Source of the DNA: Atopsyche davidsoni
Taxonomy: Eukaryota; Arthropoda; Insecta; Trichoptera; Hydrobiosidae
DNA: 64,000 nucleotides
NCBI GenBank assembly: GCA_022113835.1
Contig: JAILWY010000025.1
Span: 2,170,001 to 2,234,000, forward strand
Direction of reading: 5' to 3'
The position numbers were made by a program, and so were the translations under genes. Below, piece by piece: positions 22,769 through 34,706 of this stretch (position 1 is the first letter of the stretch; every line of letters starts with the position of its first letter). The notes under the pieces were generated by a model, which was not told the DNA's origin, ran no database searches, and saw nothing but the letters and a program-made list of their open reading frames with translations.

Positions 22769-22891
22769 CTGTGGTCCCCAACCCTAAGCCCGCGGGCGCC
22801 ATGGCTCCCGCCGACCGTTTTACTTGTGCCCGCCGCTATAAGCCCGCATTTTAGAATGTGCTTTTGGGTGCATAATGGTTGGGGACAACTG
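22769..22891. mobile_element. hAT-type MITE, shortened copy
   Basis: Ends CTGTGGTCCCCAACC and GGTTGGGGACAACTG; the interior shares GCCCGCGGGCGCCATGG and TGTGCCCGCCGCT with the copy at 2626-2899, and TTTTGGGTGCA with the right half. Confidence 0.75.
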
Positions 22892-23622
22892 ATTATAGTA
22901 TTTATTACTATATTCAAAAGATCTTACGGCATGCTCACTAACTTTTTCGACCACTGTGGCACGTTAACTTAGCAAAATCCCAAATCGCTATATGCAAGTG
23001 TCTCGCTGTAATATATTAGTAAATATATTTTTATACATACATTTGAAATTCCATGTTGTTAATTTAACATTAAACAGAAATCAACTTGCAAATTCTATTT
23101 TAATTTTCTTCGTTTTGTGTATGAACTGTTTATTTAATAAAATATTACTTAGAGCTTTGCAAGAGTGAAGATCATTTTAATTTTCAACAGTAATTTTATG
23201 TAAAAAATGCTCTATTTACACAATTGGTTAAAAAGGTTTAAAAAAATCTCGTTAAATTAAAGTGCAACTGTGGTCAAAATGATTAAGCAATAGGCTCGTT
23301 TAATATTCATTTAAAATCTAAGCGTTTGCTTAAAAATAAATTGCTCCGCATAATAAACAGAATAAAATTGTTTTATCTCATCTGACAGTAATAATAATAA
23401 TCAAACCTGATACGTTGGGAACAAAAATATTTTTGCGCAAACTGATGAGAGGGTCAAGTGCCTGAAACCAGACTCCGTGAGAAATGAGGCAGTGGCTGGC
23501 TGCAGGGGATGGGGTGGATCATTTCAGTCGTCTGTGCGTCTACTTACACCCCAAGGATTCATCGAAAAGGGGTGGGAAAATTAAAACTTTGTCATATTGA
23601 TTATTACCTACTAGACATACTC

Positions 23623-23770
23623 GTATATGGCGCCCGCTGACCATTTCACGTGTGCCCGCCGCTGTGATCTTTTTTTCACGACCATTTCCAACTATATATA
23701 TATATATATACCGCCGACTGACCAGTATTATATAATGTGCTTTTGGGTGCAAAAAGGTTGGGGACCCTAG
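23623..23770. mobile_element. hAT-type MITE, left end lost
   Basis: GGCGCCCGCTGACCATTTCA, TGTGCCCGCCGCTGTGATC and GCAAAAAGGTTGGGGACCC match the family; a TA run is inserted in the middle and the left terminal repeat is missing. Confidence 0.65.
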
Positions 23771-24019
23771 TTCAACTTTATTACAATTGATTCTAATACT
23801 TTCTGAGCTGCTGGCATTTTTAAAAAAAAATATTCTTCTTTATATTGCCAAGTACTTTTTATCAAAAATATTTGATACAAATATGTTTCGATCTTAGCAT
23901 ATTACATTTATTTTATTTTTTTTAAGTTTACAGATATCAAACTATACGCACGTTGAATACAATACGCTTCAGTGTATTGAGATCAATATAAATGTTACAA
24001 TTGTGTTGTATTTTATTTC

Positions 24020-24032
24020 GGGGGGGGGGGGG
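24020..24032. repeat. Poly-G tract
   Basis: About thirteen consecutive G bases; may be a place of assembly error. Confidence 0.9.
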
Positions 24033-24269
24033 AAAGTTAACAATGTCTCTCTCCGTTTTACAGTAAATAAAATTTGATGGCAGAAATATTGCTTATGGGG
24101 AGCGATCTGAACCGTAACCGGCAGTAACCGATAACCGTTAAGTTGCTTGAACCGCTAAACGTATTGACGGGCCGCTGTCAGCGCAGAACCTTCGTCAAGA
24201 ATGACGTCATCCCGGCGCAGAGCCGGACTGGGCAGGAAAAATTAAACAATTTATTTTAATTTTTTTAAG

Positions 24270-24410
24270 TAAAATACTTCGTTTTTATTTGTGACCGGTT
24301 TCGCCAACCTTTCACGTTGGCATTATCAAACAGAGTATTTTAACAAGTGTTTTACTCAAAAGTATTAAAATGGGATTCCACCTAGTACTCTCTGTCAAAA
24401 AAAATGAATT
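24270..24410 (-). mobile_element. Penelope-like remnant with hammerhead-like motif
   Basis: The minus strand at 24330-24291 reads TTGATAA, T, GCCAAC, loop, GTTGGC, GAAAC, CGGTC. This follows the hammerhead layout, with core C3-G8 replaced by U-A, stem II of six pairs and a self-complementary ACCGGT in place of stem III. TGT before and ACA after could give a three-pair stem I. The flank GGATTCCACCTAGTACTCTC links it to the other copies. Confidence 0.6.
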
Positions 24411-25021
24411 TTATAATTTTTTTTTTAAAAATTAATCGATTCGTGACGCGTGTAAACTGCTTTTTTTATTTGTATTATTATTGTAGTATAATTTTAATTT
24501 TTTTAATATTTTTATTGCTTATATAAAAATATTTTGGGAGCGAGTAATCTGACAATGTGTGTTATTAAATATTACGTAATACTTGCAAATGAAACAAAGT
24601 GAAATATATTCGTTTTATGTGTGAATTAATTACGATGTGTTTTTATATGCAATTTTGACAGTAATTTATTAATCTACTTTATATAAATAATAAAAAAATA
24701 TATGTATATTTTCTTCTGTAGTTCCTATCTGATTGTTTAATAGATGCGATGTATTGTTTATTTTATTCACTTCATCAATTGTGGAAAACGTGTGACTTCG
24801 TTGTGTTATAAACAAAACATTGAGTAATTAATTAACTACTTTTTTTAACTATAGCTTATACTCTTATATGAATTATTATATTTAATATTAGTATATATTT
24901 AATTTTAGCTTGAATATATTGGAGCACACTTATATAATACGCAATACCGATTCCTTGCTATTAGTTAAATAGGATATGCTCATTTTTACAGATTCACTTT
25001 ATGTATACATATTGAATATTT

Positions 25022-25262
25022 TAAATAATAAGTAAAATACTTGAGTGATTTTTCCACATATATATTTTTATTGGTGACCGGTTTCGCCAACCTTTCACGT
25101 TGGCATTATCAAACATTATCAAACTCTGTTTGATAATGCCAACGCGAAATGTTAGCGAAACCTGTAACCAATAAAAATATGTGGAAAAATCACTCAAGTA
25201 TTTTACTTATTTTAAAAAATATTAAAATGGAATTCCACCAAGTACTCTCAGTCAAAAATATT
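25022..25262. mobile_element. Penelope-like remnant, head-to-head inverted duplication
   Basis: Left part AAGTAAAATACTTGAGTGAT...GGTGACCGGTTTCGCCAACC and right part are near-complementary over about 90 bp, meeting at about 25113-25130. The left half (minus strand, 25113-25071) keeps the intact-looking TTGATAA/GAAAC/ACCGGTC motif; the right half (plus) has GTTAGC and CTGTA changes and looks dead. Confidence 0.65.
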
Positions 25263-25339
25263 GAATTTCTATATAGATATATTTTTTATTTTTTTCTCGT
25301 GGTAATTATATTTTTTGAATTGCTAGGGTGGGTCTGTGC

Positions 25340-25400
25340 AGGGTTGGGGGTTGCAGGGGGTTGCAGGGGGTTGCAGGGGGTTGCAGGGGGTTGCGGGGCA
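25340..25400. repeat. 10-bp minisatellite (GGTTGCAGGG)
   Basis: About five tandem units of GGTTGCAGGG in a GC-rich patch. Confidence 0.9.
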
Positions 25401-25737
25401 GTCCTCGGCTGTCTCGGGCGGCGCCCCTGCTAATCAATCAGCCCGAGTCCGCCCCTGGCCGGCGCAGCAGCCGCACTTGTAACTATCTGGCGCAAGGTCG
25501 CCCCTGCTTACACGCTTAGCGACTAATTTATAGGGATTACGCTCGCAAACGTGATAGAAAATTATAAACGACCAAATTGATTAAAATTTCATAAACGATT
25601 TAAACATAAAGCTTTCTTTGACTGAGTAAATGAAATAAAAAATAAATTAAATATTGAATTGTCATCTTGATATTACACTTCTGTATTATTATTATTACGT
25701 TGCGATATAATACTTGTACTTTGACTTTTTTTTCTGC

Positions 25738-25870
25738 GGAGGACTCGGGGACCCACTACACTATTTTCCCCTTAAAAAACCGTGAACACTGGCTCAGTAT
25801 CAGTATATGCTCAGTGAAATGGACGCCTACCACCTTTGAGGAGAGGCACTTGATGAAGATCAAGATAAAA
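25738..25870 (+). repeat. SINE-like family A, copy 4 (3' half)
   Basis: GGGGACCCACTACACTATTT, CCGTGAACACTGGCTCAGTA, TATATGCTCAGTGAAATGGA and GAGGAGAGGCACTTGATGAA in order. Confidence 0.75.
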
Positions 25871-25874
25871 TCGT

Positions 25875-26050
25875 ATTTTTCAGTGTCTATTTCAGAAGTT
25901 TCCGATTTATCTTGTGACAGTTTACTTGTTCGGCTGTACTTCTCGACTTCCAGCCACAGGCGGAAATTCTGCATCCACGTTTGCTTTCTTCTTCCAATAC
26001 CTCTTATCCTTGGATTTTCACCTAAAAAATCAGTTACAGTACATTAAGTA
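25875..26050 (-). mobile_element. LINE ORF2 C-terminal fragment
   Basis: On the minus strand the blocks ENPRIRGIGRRKQTWMQNFR and then a W..EVEKYSRTSKLSQDK part match the K..GkR..GR...W..NLR.W layout of this LINE. Broken by shifts. Confidence 0.6.
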
Positions 26051-27288
26051 TTTCTGCAAATATAGTAAAAATAGGATACCTTACTCTGTATTTCCCTATC
26101 ATTATGTTCTCTCAGTTATTCTTTATGAGAATTTGGACAGTTGTCGTTTGTATAACAGCGTGTAAAGTGTGTAGGCAACTTTTTGATATGAGCAAGCATT
26201 ATTATTTTACTAATCGTAATTTTTGAGAATTTTAAAATTAATTGTAGCAATATTTTTTTGGTACAAAGGGACGCTATTGGCCAATTGAAAATCGGTAGCA
26301 AGTAGCGCGTGCTTTCCCATCACTATCTCTAGCTGTTAAACACTTTTAACGTTATTGCGTGTTTGTATGGGAGGCAAGCGTGTGCGTTTCACAGACCTGC
26401 GCCTCATGATGGTGGAGTAGACCCATTAGGCACCAATCACCAAAATGGACGCATTTAACGGAAACAATGGGCACGATATTGCCGATAAGTATATCGCTTT
26501 GTGTGTTTTTATAAAACGACGCACCTCTCCTCTCCGTAATGACGACAATAAAAAGTCAATAGTCCGACATTATCCGGACATTATCCGGACAGACCGACGA
26601 TATACCCCTTTTCGGAAAACAATTCGAATGGCAGGTAGACGAGGCACGCACACAGCCCAAACAAAACTCTGTAAGCAGCCAAATTCGTATGTATTTTTTG
26701 TAGGTTTTGGTTAATAATTTTTTGGAAAATAATTTTTTTTTAAATGCCTTAATAATATTATTTAGATAACAAATATAATATAACCCGATCGGCTATATTA
26801 GGTATATAATATTTTCAGGTGATCGATTCACATGTAATACTATGAAATAAATATGTGTGGGTTATGTGTATATAATTGTTACAATGTAACAATATTGTTA
26901 GCACAAAAAATCTGCATGGGTGTAATTTTTTAATAATTAAAACAAATTTTTATTTTTAATACTAAAAAATTAGCTCGCGGTCGGTTCGAACACATTCCTG
27001 AGAAATACTTATTATAATACTTTTATTATTTACCACTTACGATGTTTTTCAGGACTGTTCCCATCGTTCTCCTTCATCGCCTGCTCTCTTTCGAATGACA
27101 TCTTATGGAAAAAAAACAATTCATGATTGCCCTCGGCCGCGTATGGTATAATTTAGTTAAATTCCTAATTACATAGTGAGACGTTTAATGCTCAGGGTAC
27201 ATTTGAAAACAATTTGACGCGTATCATTTGGTTTTTCATTTCTTTTTTTTTTGATTCCCTTACAATAATTTAGGTAAAACCCTTCCCA

Positions 27289-27350
27289 AGTTTAAGCAGC
27301 CTACACACGCAGCAAAACAACTCCCAACCAATTTGTAATTAGCCAATAGT
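27289..27350. mobile_element. Family R end
   Basis: AAGCAGCCTACACACGCAGC, CAACCAATTTGTAATTAGCC and AATAG as in other copies. Confidence 0.5.
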
Positions 27351-27654
27351 TTCCTGTTATTTTGGGCGTATTTTTTTAGTATTAATATTGATTTCTTTTA
27401 TAAATTGTTTCACTCGAGTCTGAAACTGTGGATTCGTGATCAGCAAGAACTACTGTACAAAAAAGTGATTCAAAGTTTGCTCAGGTTAGGTTAGATTAGG
27501 TCAATCCCATAAATTGCTTGTTGTAGACTAGTTCGCAAGTTTCTTTCTTTCACCTGTATTTTTTTGTTCAGCGCGATAAACGTAATTTAAAAAAAAAACA
27601 AACACAGTATAAACCGGATGGGAATGTGCCGCTACAAAAGCAGTGGATTTATTA

Positions 27655-27855
27655 AAAATAAATTTGTGTTAGTTTCTCGGCGGAAAAAAGCTCAGTGAGT
27701 TTCTTTGTTTTCATCGCCGAAGTGTAATTAATATAAACGCAGCCCACGAGATGGGAATATAATGGCTGTGCGGGGAAACCTCCCATGGGGATTACATAAA
27801 CACTTTCCACGTCAAAGCAAACATTTGTAAATTCTAATAATAAACCGGGGAAAGT
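27655..27855. promoter_or_regulatory. Single-copy block with homeodomain/forkhead-like words
   Basis: Contains GTAATTAATATAAACGC and ATAAACAC, with GC-richer sequence between, and no repeat similarity in the window. A regulatory role is inferred only. Confidence 0.2.
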
Positions 27856-28299
27856 ATAAATATATATATTTACTAAAAAAAAACTGCTAATTCAAACTAA
27901 CATTAGTCCATAAAATATATATTTGATTCGATGATTAGCTGGTGTTGTTAAATATAATAAGTTGATTTGGTTCTATGGGTGTTGGATTGCTTTAAGCTTT
28001 CGGCACTCATACTGGGATTAGCTTTTATAATCCTGAAAAGCCGGAATACCATAAAACCTCAATTCATCAACAATGTTCTATAAGATTAATGGCATTTATA
28101 CATTTGTGGAAGCCATTGTCGTAAAAAATATTGTAGCATATCATATAAACTATGTTTCACTCGAGAAAATACCTGCACTTGCACCATAAGTTTACCCATA
28201 AGTATGTATTTCTATATACACAGGAAATCTGTACGGGTGCTAAATGCAAATTTATACAAAATATTTAATCATTGATTTAATTGCAATTTATGGTTTTGA

Positions 28300-29280
28300 T
28301 AGACAGTGGTGTAGTGGTAAGTTGTGGAAACTCGCGGGTGTGTGCATGCAGTAACAGCTCACCTGCGCTTCATAATCCCTAGCATGCCCGCCGACAGATG
28401 TCAGAGGGAATTAACAAAGTTACCTGTCAAAGCAGGGGCGGCGCGGGAGGGGGCGGCGCCAGGGCGTGTATATTAAATTTACACGTGTATATAAAAAAAA
28501 AAAACATGAATTATTATTTTTATGTGTTTTTTGGTTGATTTAAATTACAAAACAAAAAATTCCACATAAATTTTTTTTTTCAAACAAATTTTTTTTTTGA
28601 TTTTTTTACAAAAGCACACAAATAAAAAATTAAGAGCTTTATAAGTGGGTCGCGAGAATAAAAAACAAGTAAAAAAGCGTTCTGAGCGTTTGCTGCTGCG
28701 CCCAGTTTATAACCAATACATAAAAGTTGTTGATTCAAGAGAAAGAAAACCTTTAATTTTAGTGCTATCCTGTCACTGTACACAACAAGGCAAATACCGG
28801 ATACGTGACAAGCAGGAAATTGCCTCTGACCTTTTGCCTTATGCGCCAGCGTTTATGGTGTTCTTGTGTACTGGGACCTTTTGTATATATATAAATCTTA
28901 CTCTTATAGAATAGTATACTTTAAGTTTCTTCTAGTAAACAACGAATACCTTTATACCTATATATCTTCATTTACAAAATTCAAATTTTCACCAAAAAAG
29001 CGTTCTCTCTATATGCATGCTATTTTTATGATTCATCCAAGCGAACAATGCAAAAAAAGCGCTATTGAAGCATTCGCGCCTCAGACGTTTCGGACAAGTA
29101 ACACAGTACATCCACAAGTCAAAGGCTTCGGGGGGCTTCCTGGGGGCCCTGCTCCCGCCCCGTGGCGTGCCCGGGCCCCAATTACGCCCCCACAGGATGT
29201 GAACCTAAACGTCCCTAATTGCGAGGACCTGTCCCCGACCATTACACCGCCCTACCGAAAAAAACAACACTTGTAAACCA
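28300..29280. other. No gene recognised
   Basis: Includes a GC-rich patch at about 28430-28470 and another at about 29110-29200. Open frames here lack family features. Confidence 0.35.
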
Positions 29281-29635
29281 TTCCTTGCGGCTTGTTTCTC
29301 AAATTGGTTTTGCCCCGACCCTGATGGCGACCTTCTATTTTTGTTAACTATCACTGCCCGATGATTCCGTGTGTTGTGACTGACGTTGTTTCTGTTTTTC
29401 TTTTTATACAGCGTGCCTCGTAGCTGGAGTTATTCGCCTTAAGATTTTTTTTTTTTTTAAGACTTTGTATAATAATTTTGCAGGAACGAGTCTTCTGCCT
29501 TATCAAGTATTGAATAATAGATTTATGTATGCTTATTAATGAAGTGGAGTAGCTTTATAATGCTATTAGGCAGTGGGCCCACTACACTATTTTCCCATTA
29601 AAAAACCATGAACACTGGCTCAACATGAGTAATAT

Positions 29636-30305
29636 CAGGGGTTCCCAAACTTGATCCATTGTCGAGTTTTTCGTAGACCCCCTGCCTTGCTAATATTGAT
29701 TTTTTACATTTGACCGGATTTTTTGTCCATCATATCCGAAATCCGTTAAACAGAGGTCCGTTATATCGAGGTTTTACTGTATACCTTTATAAATAAATAC
29801 ACACAAAATGCAAATATAGTAGCATTCACTAAAAAAAACAATACTTTTAATGAGAGAGATGGGTCTGATGCTTTGATATCAAATGCTCAATATTTGGCTT
29901 CAAATATGTTAGATTTAACTTTAAATCTCCTCGCCCAGTGGTTTCCAATCTATTTCTTTTTTTTGTAAGAAGAATGGCAACAGCACTGAGATCCCTTTCC
30001 ACGAGGAATGAAGATGGTAAAGCTATCAAAAACCTTCTTGCGATAGTCCATAATGCAGGATAAATAGCAGGTATGTCTCTCTGAAGCCAAAATTGCTGAT
30101 ATCCTTTTCTAAACTGCACCTTCAGTTCTTCATTAGTGCTTATTTCAATCAGTTCTTCTTGTAGTATGACTTCCGATTCTTCAATGTCACCGTATGGATT
30201 GATAATCCACTGTGGTATTTTGGTGATGACCTGCTAAAATGGGATCCACTCTCGTAGACCCCCATTTACAGATCATGGACCCCCAATTATTTTTTTCGAT
30301 ATTGA
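29636..30305 (-). mobile_element. hAT element, internally deleted, with a pogo-like insertion
   Basis: Starts CAGGGGTTCCCAAAC, and carries GTAGACCCCC blocks at both sides as in related hAT elements. A clear right terminal repeat was not found. At about 29700-29781 it holds a segment ending CCGTTATATCGAGGTTTTAC then TGTA, which looks like a pogo/Tigger-type end. Confidence 0.65.
29847..30233 (-). pseudogene. hAT transposase, C-terminal fragment
   Basis: On the minus strand this is open for 129 codons, starting just after a stop at 30234-30236. It reads QVITKIPQWIINPYGD, then IYPALWTIARRFLIALPSSF, LVERDLSAVAILLTKKRNRL, and RGDLKLNLTYLKPNIEHLIS. This is the C-terminal dimerisation region of hAT transposases of the ZBED/SCAND3-like branch, which ends near HQ..SH as here. 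The catalytic DDE core and N-terminal zinc finger are missing, so it cannot encode a working transposase. It lies inside a shortened hAT element that is itself inserted in a SINE-like repeat. Confidence 0.88.
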
Positions 30306-30401
30306 CAAACCTCCTCTGAGGAAAGGCACTTGCTGGAGATAAAGATAAATAAATTTTTATAACTTTATATATTTATGAATTATTATTGAGTATAGTAAGT
30401 T

Positions 30402-30464
30402 TATAAAGCAGCCTATACACATTGCAAAAACAACCAGAAACGGAAGCCAATAGCGTCCTTTTAT
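30402..30464. mobile_element. Family R end
   Basis: AAAGCAGCCTATACACATTG, then CCAATAGCGTCCTTTTA. Confidence 0.5.
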
Positions 30465-30659
30465 TTTTTGTGTTTTTTGTCGGTGAATTTTTATTGAAAC
30501 CTCGGCGTGGTCAAAATGAAACAACAGGTGGACACTTAATTAAATTTTCCATTTTATTTGCATCATCTCTAAATAATATTTTACACAATCCCCCGCGGCT
30601 TTGCATCGCGCGCTCGCCATCTTGTGCGGACATCTTAAGTACGTAACGCCTACCTACAG

Positions 30660-33600
30660 TGCTAACACTTTATTTATTTCTAATTTGCAACAATAATAAT
30701 TCTATACAATATCCATTGGTTCTCTAAGTCAAGCTAGCGTGACGATAATTTACAAATAATATAATATACATTTATTTAAAAAAAAAAATTACTCAAACGA
30801 AAGACATTGATTCCACTTTATTTTCATACAAAAAAAAAATTCATGATCACAATCTTTCAACATATTCACATCGAAATTCTGTTTTAAATGAAAAGTGATA
30901 ATCAATACAACAAGAAAAAAAATTTTTTTTACATATTATATGTAATATTTTAGTAAACACTGTTCAATATAATCGACCTTTTAAAATCATTAGAAAACGT
31001 TTTCAACTTATTGTTTTTTTTTTTTTTTGTATGAAAATATACGGATCGATTAATTTTAACATTGCGGGTGATAATACAATAATTCCTTATCTCGAGTTTG
31101 ACTAAACTGATATATAATTATAAAAAATACTGTATTGGTTTATATCGTTGATTTTATACCGAAATTGTGAAAAAAATTAAAACATCAAAAATTGCAAAAT
31201 ACCTTCTATATAAAATTCTGTTCGTTGCAATTATAATAAACATGTTTATTTGTAATTATTTTTAGAATTTTAGACAGTTATATATTAGATAAAGCTATGA
31301 TTTATCTTCATTATTGATTGAATATTTTCAAGATATATCAGAAGTGAATGCGTTAATAATTTTATAACGCACAGTCAATATTAGCATGTACCTGTTAAAA
31401 TAAACATATCCAAAATTAAATTAAAGATCAAAAGTAATAAAAGTTATTCAAACTCATCTATGAATAAAAACTTGATAAAATCAACAACATATCATATTTA
31501 TTATATAATAGAAGAAAACAAATTTAATAAAATGTTTTTTAGTACGAAAACATTTCAGTCGTTTCTGCTTTTGAGAAATCATCTATAATTTTGAGTTTTA
31601 CAAAAAAATAATCAAAAATGCTCTAGACTCGATTATAAATCCTAACATATTTTAAAAATCTGTTGTAATATTTAATTGCAGTGTATAAAACAATGATTAT
31701 ATATTATATTGTGTTAAAAGTTTTATTTTAATATTTAAAATGGATCTATGGATAACTGATGGATGTTAGATTGTCATACAATTCGTATTTATGAAACAAT
31801 ATCTTTATTTGCCTTTTCTACAGTATTAAGTAAATATTTTTTTACAGCGAACATCGATTTTACTTTATATAGTTATTTGTTAAGAACAAAAGGTTGTTTT
31901 TACAGTGATCTTTTATTTTTAAGTCTATGATTATTTTGTGGGGTTTAAGGTTAATTATTTATTTACAACTACGTTAACGGTGATGTCCTAAGTCACAAAA
32001 ATTAAAAATATCCCTAACAGCTGTAGTACTAAGTATTTACAAAAATCCCTATTTAGGTATTGCAAATTATCACAAAACATTGTATTCAATCTAATCTATA
32101 AACATTTTCTATATTTTAAACACGTTATTACCTAGATTTATAATTAATCATTGTTACATTAAAAAATCAGTAAAATAGTCATAATAATATGTTTTCATAC
32201 ATGAAACGACGTGAAGAATTTTTTTTCAATACAGGTGGGCTTCAAACCTTCGTCTCCTGACTTTCGCGATTTCGCGTTTTATTTAATGAAATTTATTACC
32301 TTTGCACACTTGCATGAAATATTAAAAATGTATACAAACGGTAAATCAAAACCAATATTTAAATATTTTTTAAAAAATAATTGTATTGTATTTTGGCTTG
32401 AGACTAGCAAATTTCTAAAAGTGGAGAATCAATTATCATCCTGTTTTTTTTTGCATATTTTTTGTTTGGAGCGTTAACATGTGGCGCACTTCCTATGCAC
32501 AAAATTCATCAAAAAAAAAATTATTTTAATAGGATAATTTTTTTTATAAATAAATGTTGAAAAAAATATCGTGAAAATGGAAATTTAATCGTCTTGACTG
32601 TGAAAAGGCTTTAGTATAGACAGAAATGTACGAAAACATTAAAAAGTGGTCCTCACAACAAGCCAATACTCAGGTGATACAATTTTTATTACATATACAC
32701 AGTAGACTTCAAACTGACGTAAGTAATAAAAACTTCTACAGTGTCCACTTTAAAAGCGATCCCGTCGTTTCGTTACATTATCAATTTCTACATTCTTAAC
32801 TACCGATCGATGGTGTGATCACTCAGTTACGCCATTTTTTTACATTCTGTGAGCAATTTAATAGTAATATTATTTTTATATAATCAATACTGGACTATTT
32901 TGATGTCACTTATAAAAAAACTTATAAATATATTATTATTAAATCTACATATCAATGATTTTTTAACTAGTTTTGTACAAACGCTTGCATTCTTATATAT
33001 CTTAGCGATTCAATATTAATATGTTATATTTTAGCAGTTGTCAATAAACATTTACTCCGATGTGAAAACAGTTGTAACTACAAAAGCTGTTGTCTGATAG
33101 GTCTGAAATTTGACTTTTTATATACCTGACCTATAAGATAACACCTCTGAGTTTATTTTTTTTAAGTTTGATCGTGAGTATGTTTAAAAGAACTATGCAC
33201 TTAGGATATACTGCATTATATTTACAAACACTTTATTTACAAAACACACACGAAAACAAATGTTAAAACACTCATTTAAAAATACTTAAAATAAGCTTCT
33301 TTAGTTATGTGACTTTAAAAATTAGCAAATAATACAATAAAAAATTATACACCTGGAATAAACAATATATATTTTTTTAAAGCAGATCTATGTAAATGTG
33401 GGATTACAACATTTTGATAATTTATATTTTACATAATTAATTCGCCTCCGAAATGATATAAACCATCAAAAAAAAAACCGGATAAAGCACTTTACATAAA
33501 CCTGCTTTAGTAAACGAATTTGTATTAAATTTTAATGCATGTATTAAAATATTAATACAAACATTTTCAAGTGTTGTGATATTACATAAATAACACTTTT

Positions 33601-33700
33601 ATACATATCCAATATTACAGTCGAAATATTTCAGGCTTTCGATATATTCGAGCGGTGAAAATTTTCATACTAAAACAGAAAAAAATATGTAAAATTCAAA
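30660..33700. other. AT-rich region without recognised features
   Basis: About 3 kb of strongly AT-rich DNA with none of the repeat families seen elsewhere, downstream of the C15-like gene. It could hold an extended 3' UTR or be unannotated intergenic DNA. Nothing decides between these. Confidence 0.35.
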
Positions 33701-33702
33701 TA

Positions 33703-33975
33703 CAGCAATACCCCGCTTTACGCGACCCCGTTATGCGCGGTTTCACTATAACGCGTTAAAATGCCTCGCATTACGCGAATTTCTTATTTAAAGAATGTGT
33801 ATGAACATAATGTAGTCTTAACAATGAAAAACAGCGTTGGGTGTTTTATTTTATTTTACAAGAACTTAACTTTTGACTGTGTATGTATGTTTGATCGTGA
33901 ACCCCGATATACGCGAATTTCACTCAACGCGTTTTTTTCCGGAACGTATTCCTCGCGTAAAGCGAGGTATTACTA
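33703..33975. mobile_element. pogo/Tigger-like MITE with TA target
   Basis: Left end TA|CAGCAATACCCCGCTTTACG, right end GCGAGGTATTACTA|TA. The interior shares AACAGCGTTGGGTGTTTTAT with the inverted copy at 56976-57344. 273 bp, no transposase. Repeated CGCG words are typical of this type. Confidence 0.8.
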
Positions 33976-34238
33976 TACATCAAATATCATATACAATATT
34001 TTAATTGCTTCTTTCATATTTCGGAATATAAATATTTGACTGGAGGTAATCAAAATAAATATTATCCAACTACAACTTTTTGCGTTTTTGTATATTATAC
34101 GAGATTACACAAACGAGAGAGTTTCGCACGGAATGCGTAAAGAAAGATAACTCCTTGCAATAGTATTTGAATCAGCGGATAATCAATGACCCGGAGGCTT
34201 CTCCTCGCATGGCTCGCAGTCTACTCGTGTTGGTGTAA

Positions 34239-34244
34239 TTTATT
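34239..34244 (-). promoter_or_regulatory. C15: Possible poly(A) signal of the C15-like gene
   Basis: AATAAA on the minus strand, the first one met after the stop codon, about 465 bp downstream. A clear GT-rich element is not visible after it, and the 3' region is invaded by a Tigger-like fragment and a SINE, so the true end may differ. Confidence 0.25.
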
Positions 34245-34354
34245 TTTGATTCCGAAGCTCCAGGATTGATATTAGTCGGCCACCAACAGAGAGTTTAACA
34301 GTAAGTTTTAACTATGTGTGTATGCATAATATTATTACTAATATGATTAGGCGC

Positions 34355-34530
34355 ATTAGTCCACACATAGAAGACGATTAAAGAAACTCTCAGAAACAAA
34401 TCATCGTGATATTTGGCTTACATGGCCGGTGTACTGACCCTTGCACTAACGAATCACATCCGTCAATCGAGAATTTTTAACAATCGCACTCTACATGTGA
34501 ACCAATGTGCCCAGGCCAATATTTAGTGAT
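34355..34530 (-). mobile_element. tRNA-derived SINE (family D), copy 2
   Basis: Shares ACATAGAAGACGATTAAAG, the tRNA-like GATTCGTTAGTGCAAGGGTC (minus) and GGCCATGTAAGCC with the copy at 10917-11150. The T-arm is deleted. Confidence 0.65.
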
Positions 34531-34607
34531 TTGCCGTGATGGGTAATAAATACGCATCTGATTGACGTTCAATCCAAAAAATAGACATATGTGTAATATG
34601 TTAAATC

Positions 34608-34673
34608 GTATATCCCGATGTACGCGAATTTCACTCGACGCGATTGGCGTGGGGGGGGGGGGGGTATTACTGT
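34608..34673. mobile_element. pogo/Tigger-like MITE, right-end fragment
   Basis: TACGCGAATTTCACTCGACG and a poly-G run followed by GGTATTACTG|TA. It ends 34 bp from the stop codon of the C15-like gene, in its 3' UTR. Confidence 0.7.
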
Positions 34674-34706
34674 AATGCCATAACCTTGATGGAGTGTAAA
34701 AAAAAA

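Larger units (their letters stand above)
29543..30345 (+). repeat. SINE-like family A, copy 5, split by a hAT element
   Basis: The left part ends CCATGAACACTGGCTCAAC (about 29625) and the right part resumes AACCTCCTCTGAGGAAAGGC at about 30310. In intact copies these are only about 50 bp apart, so the hAT sequence between them is a later insertion. Confidence 0.7.
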
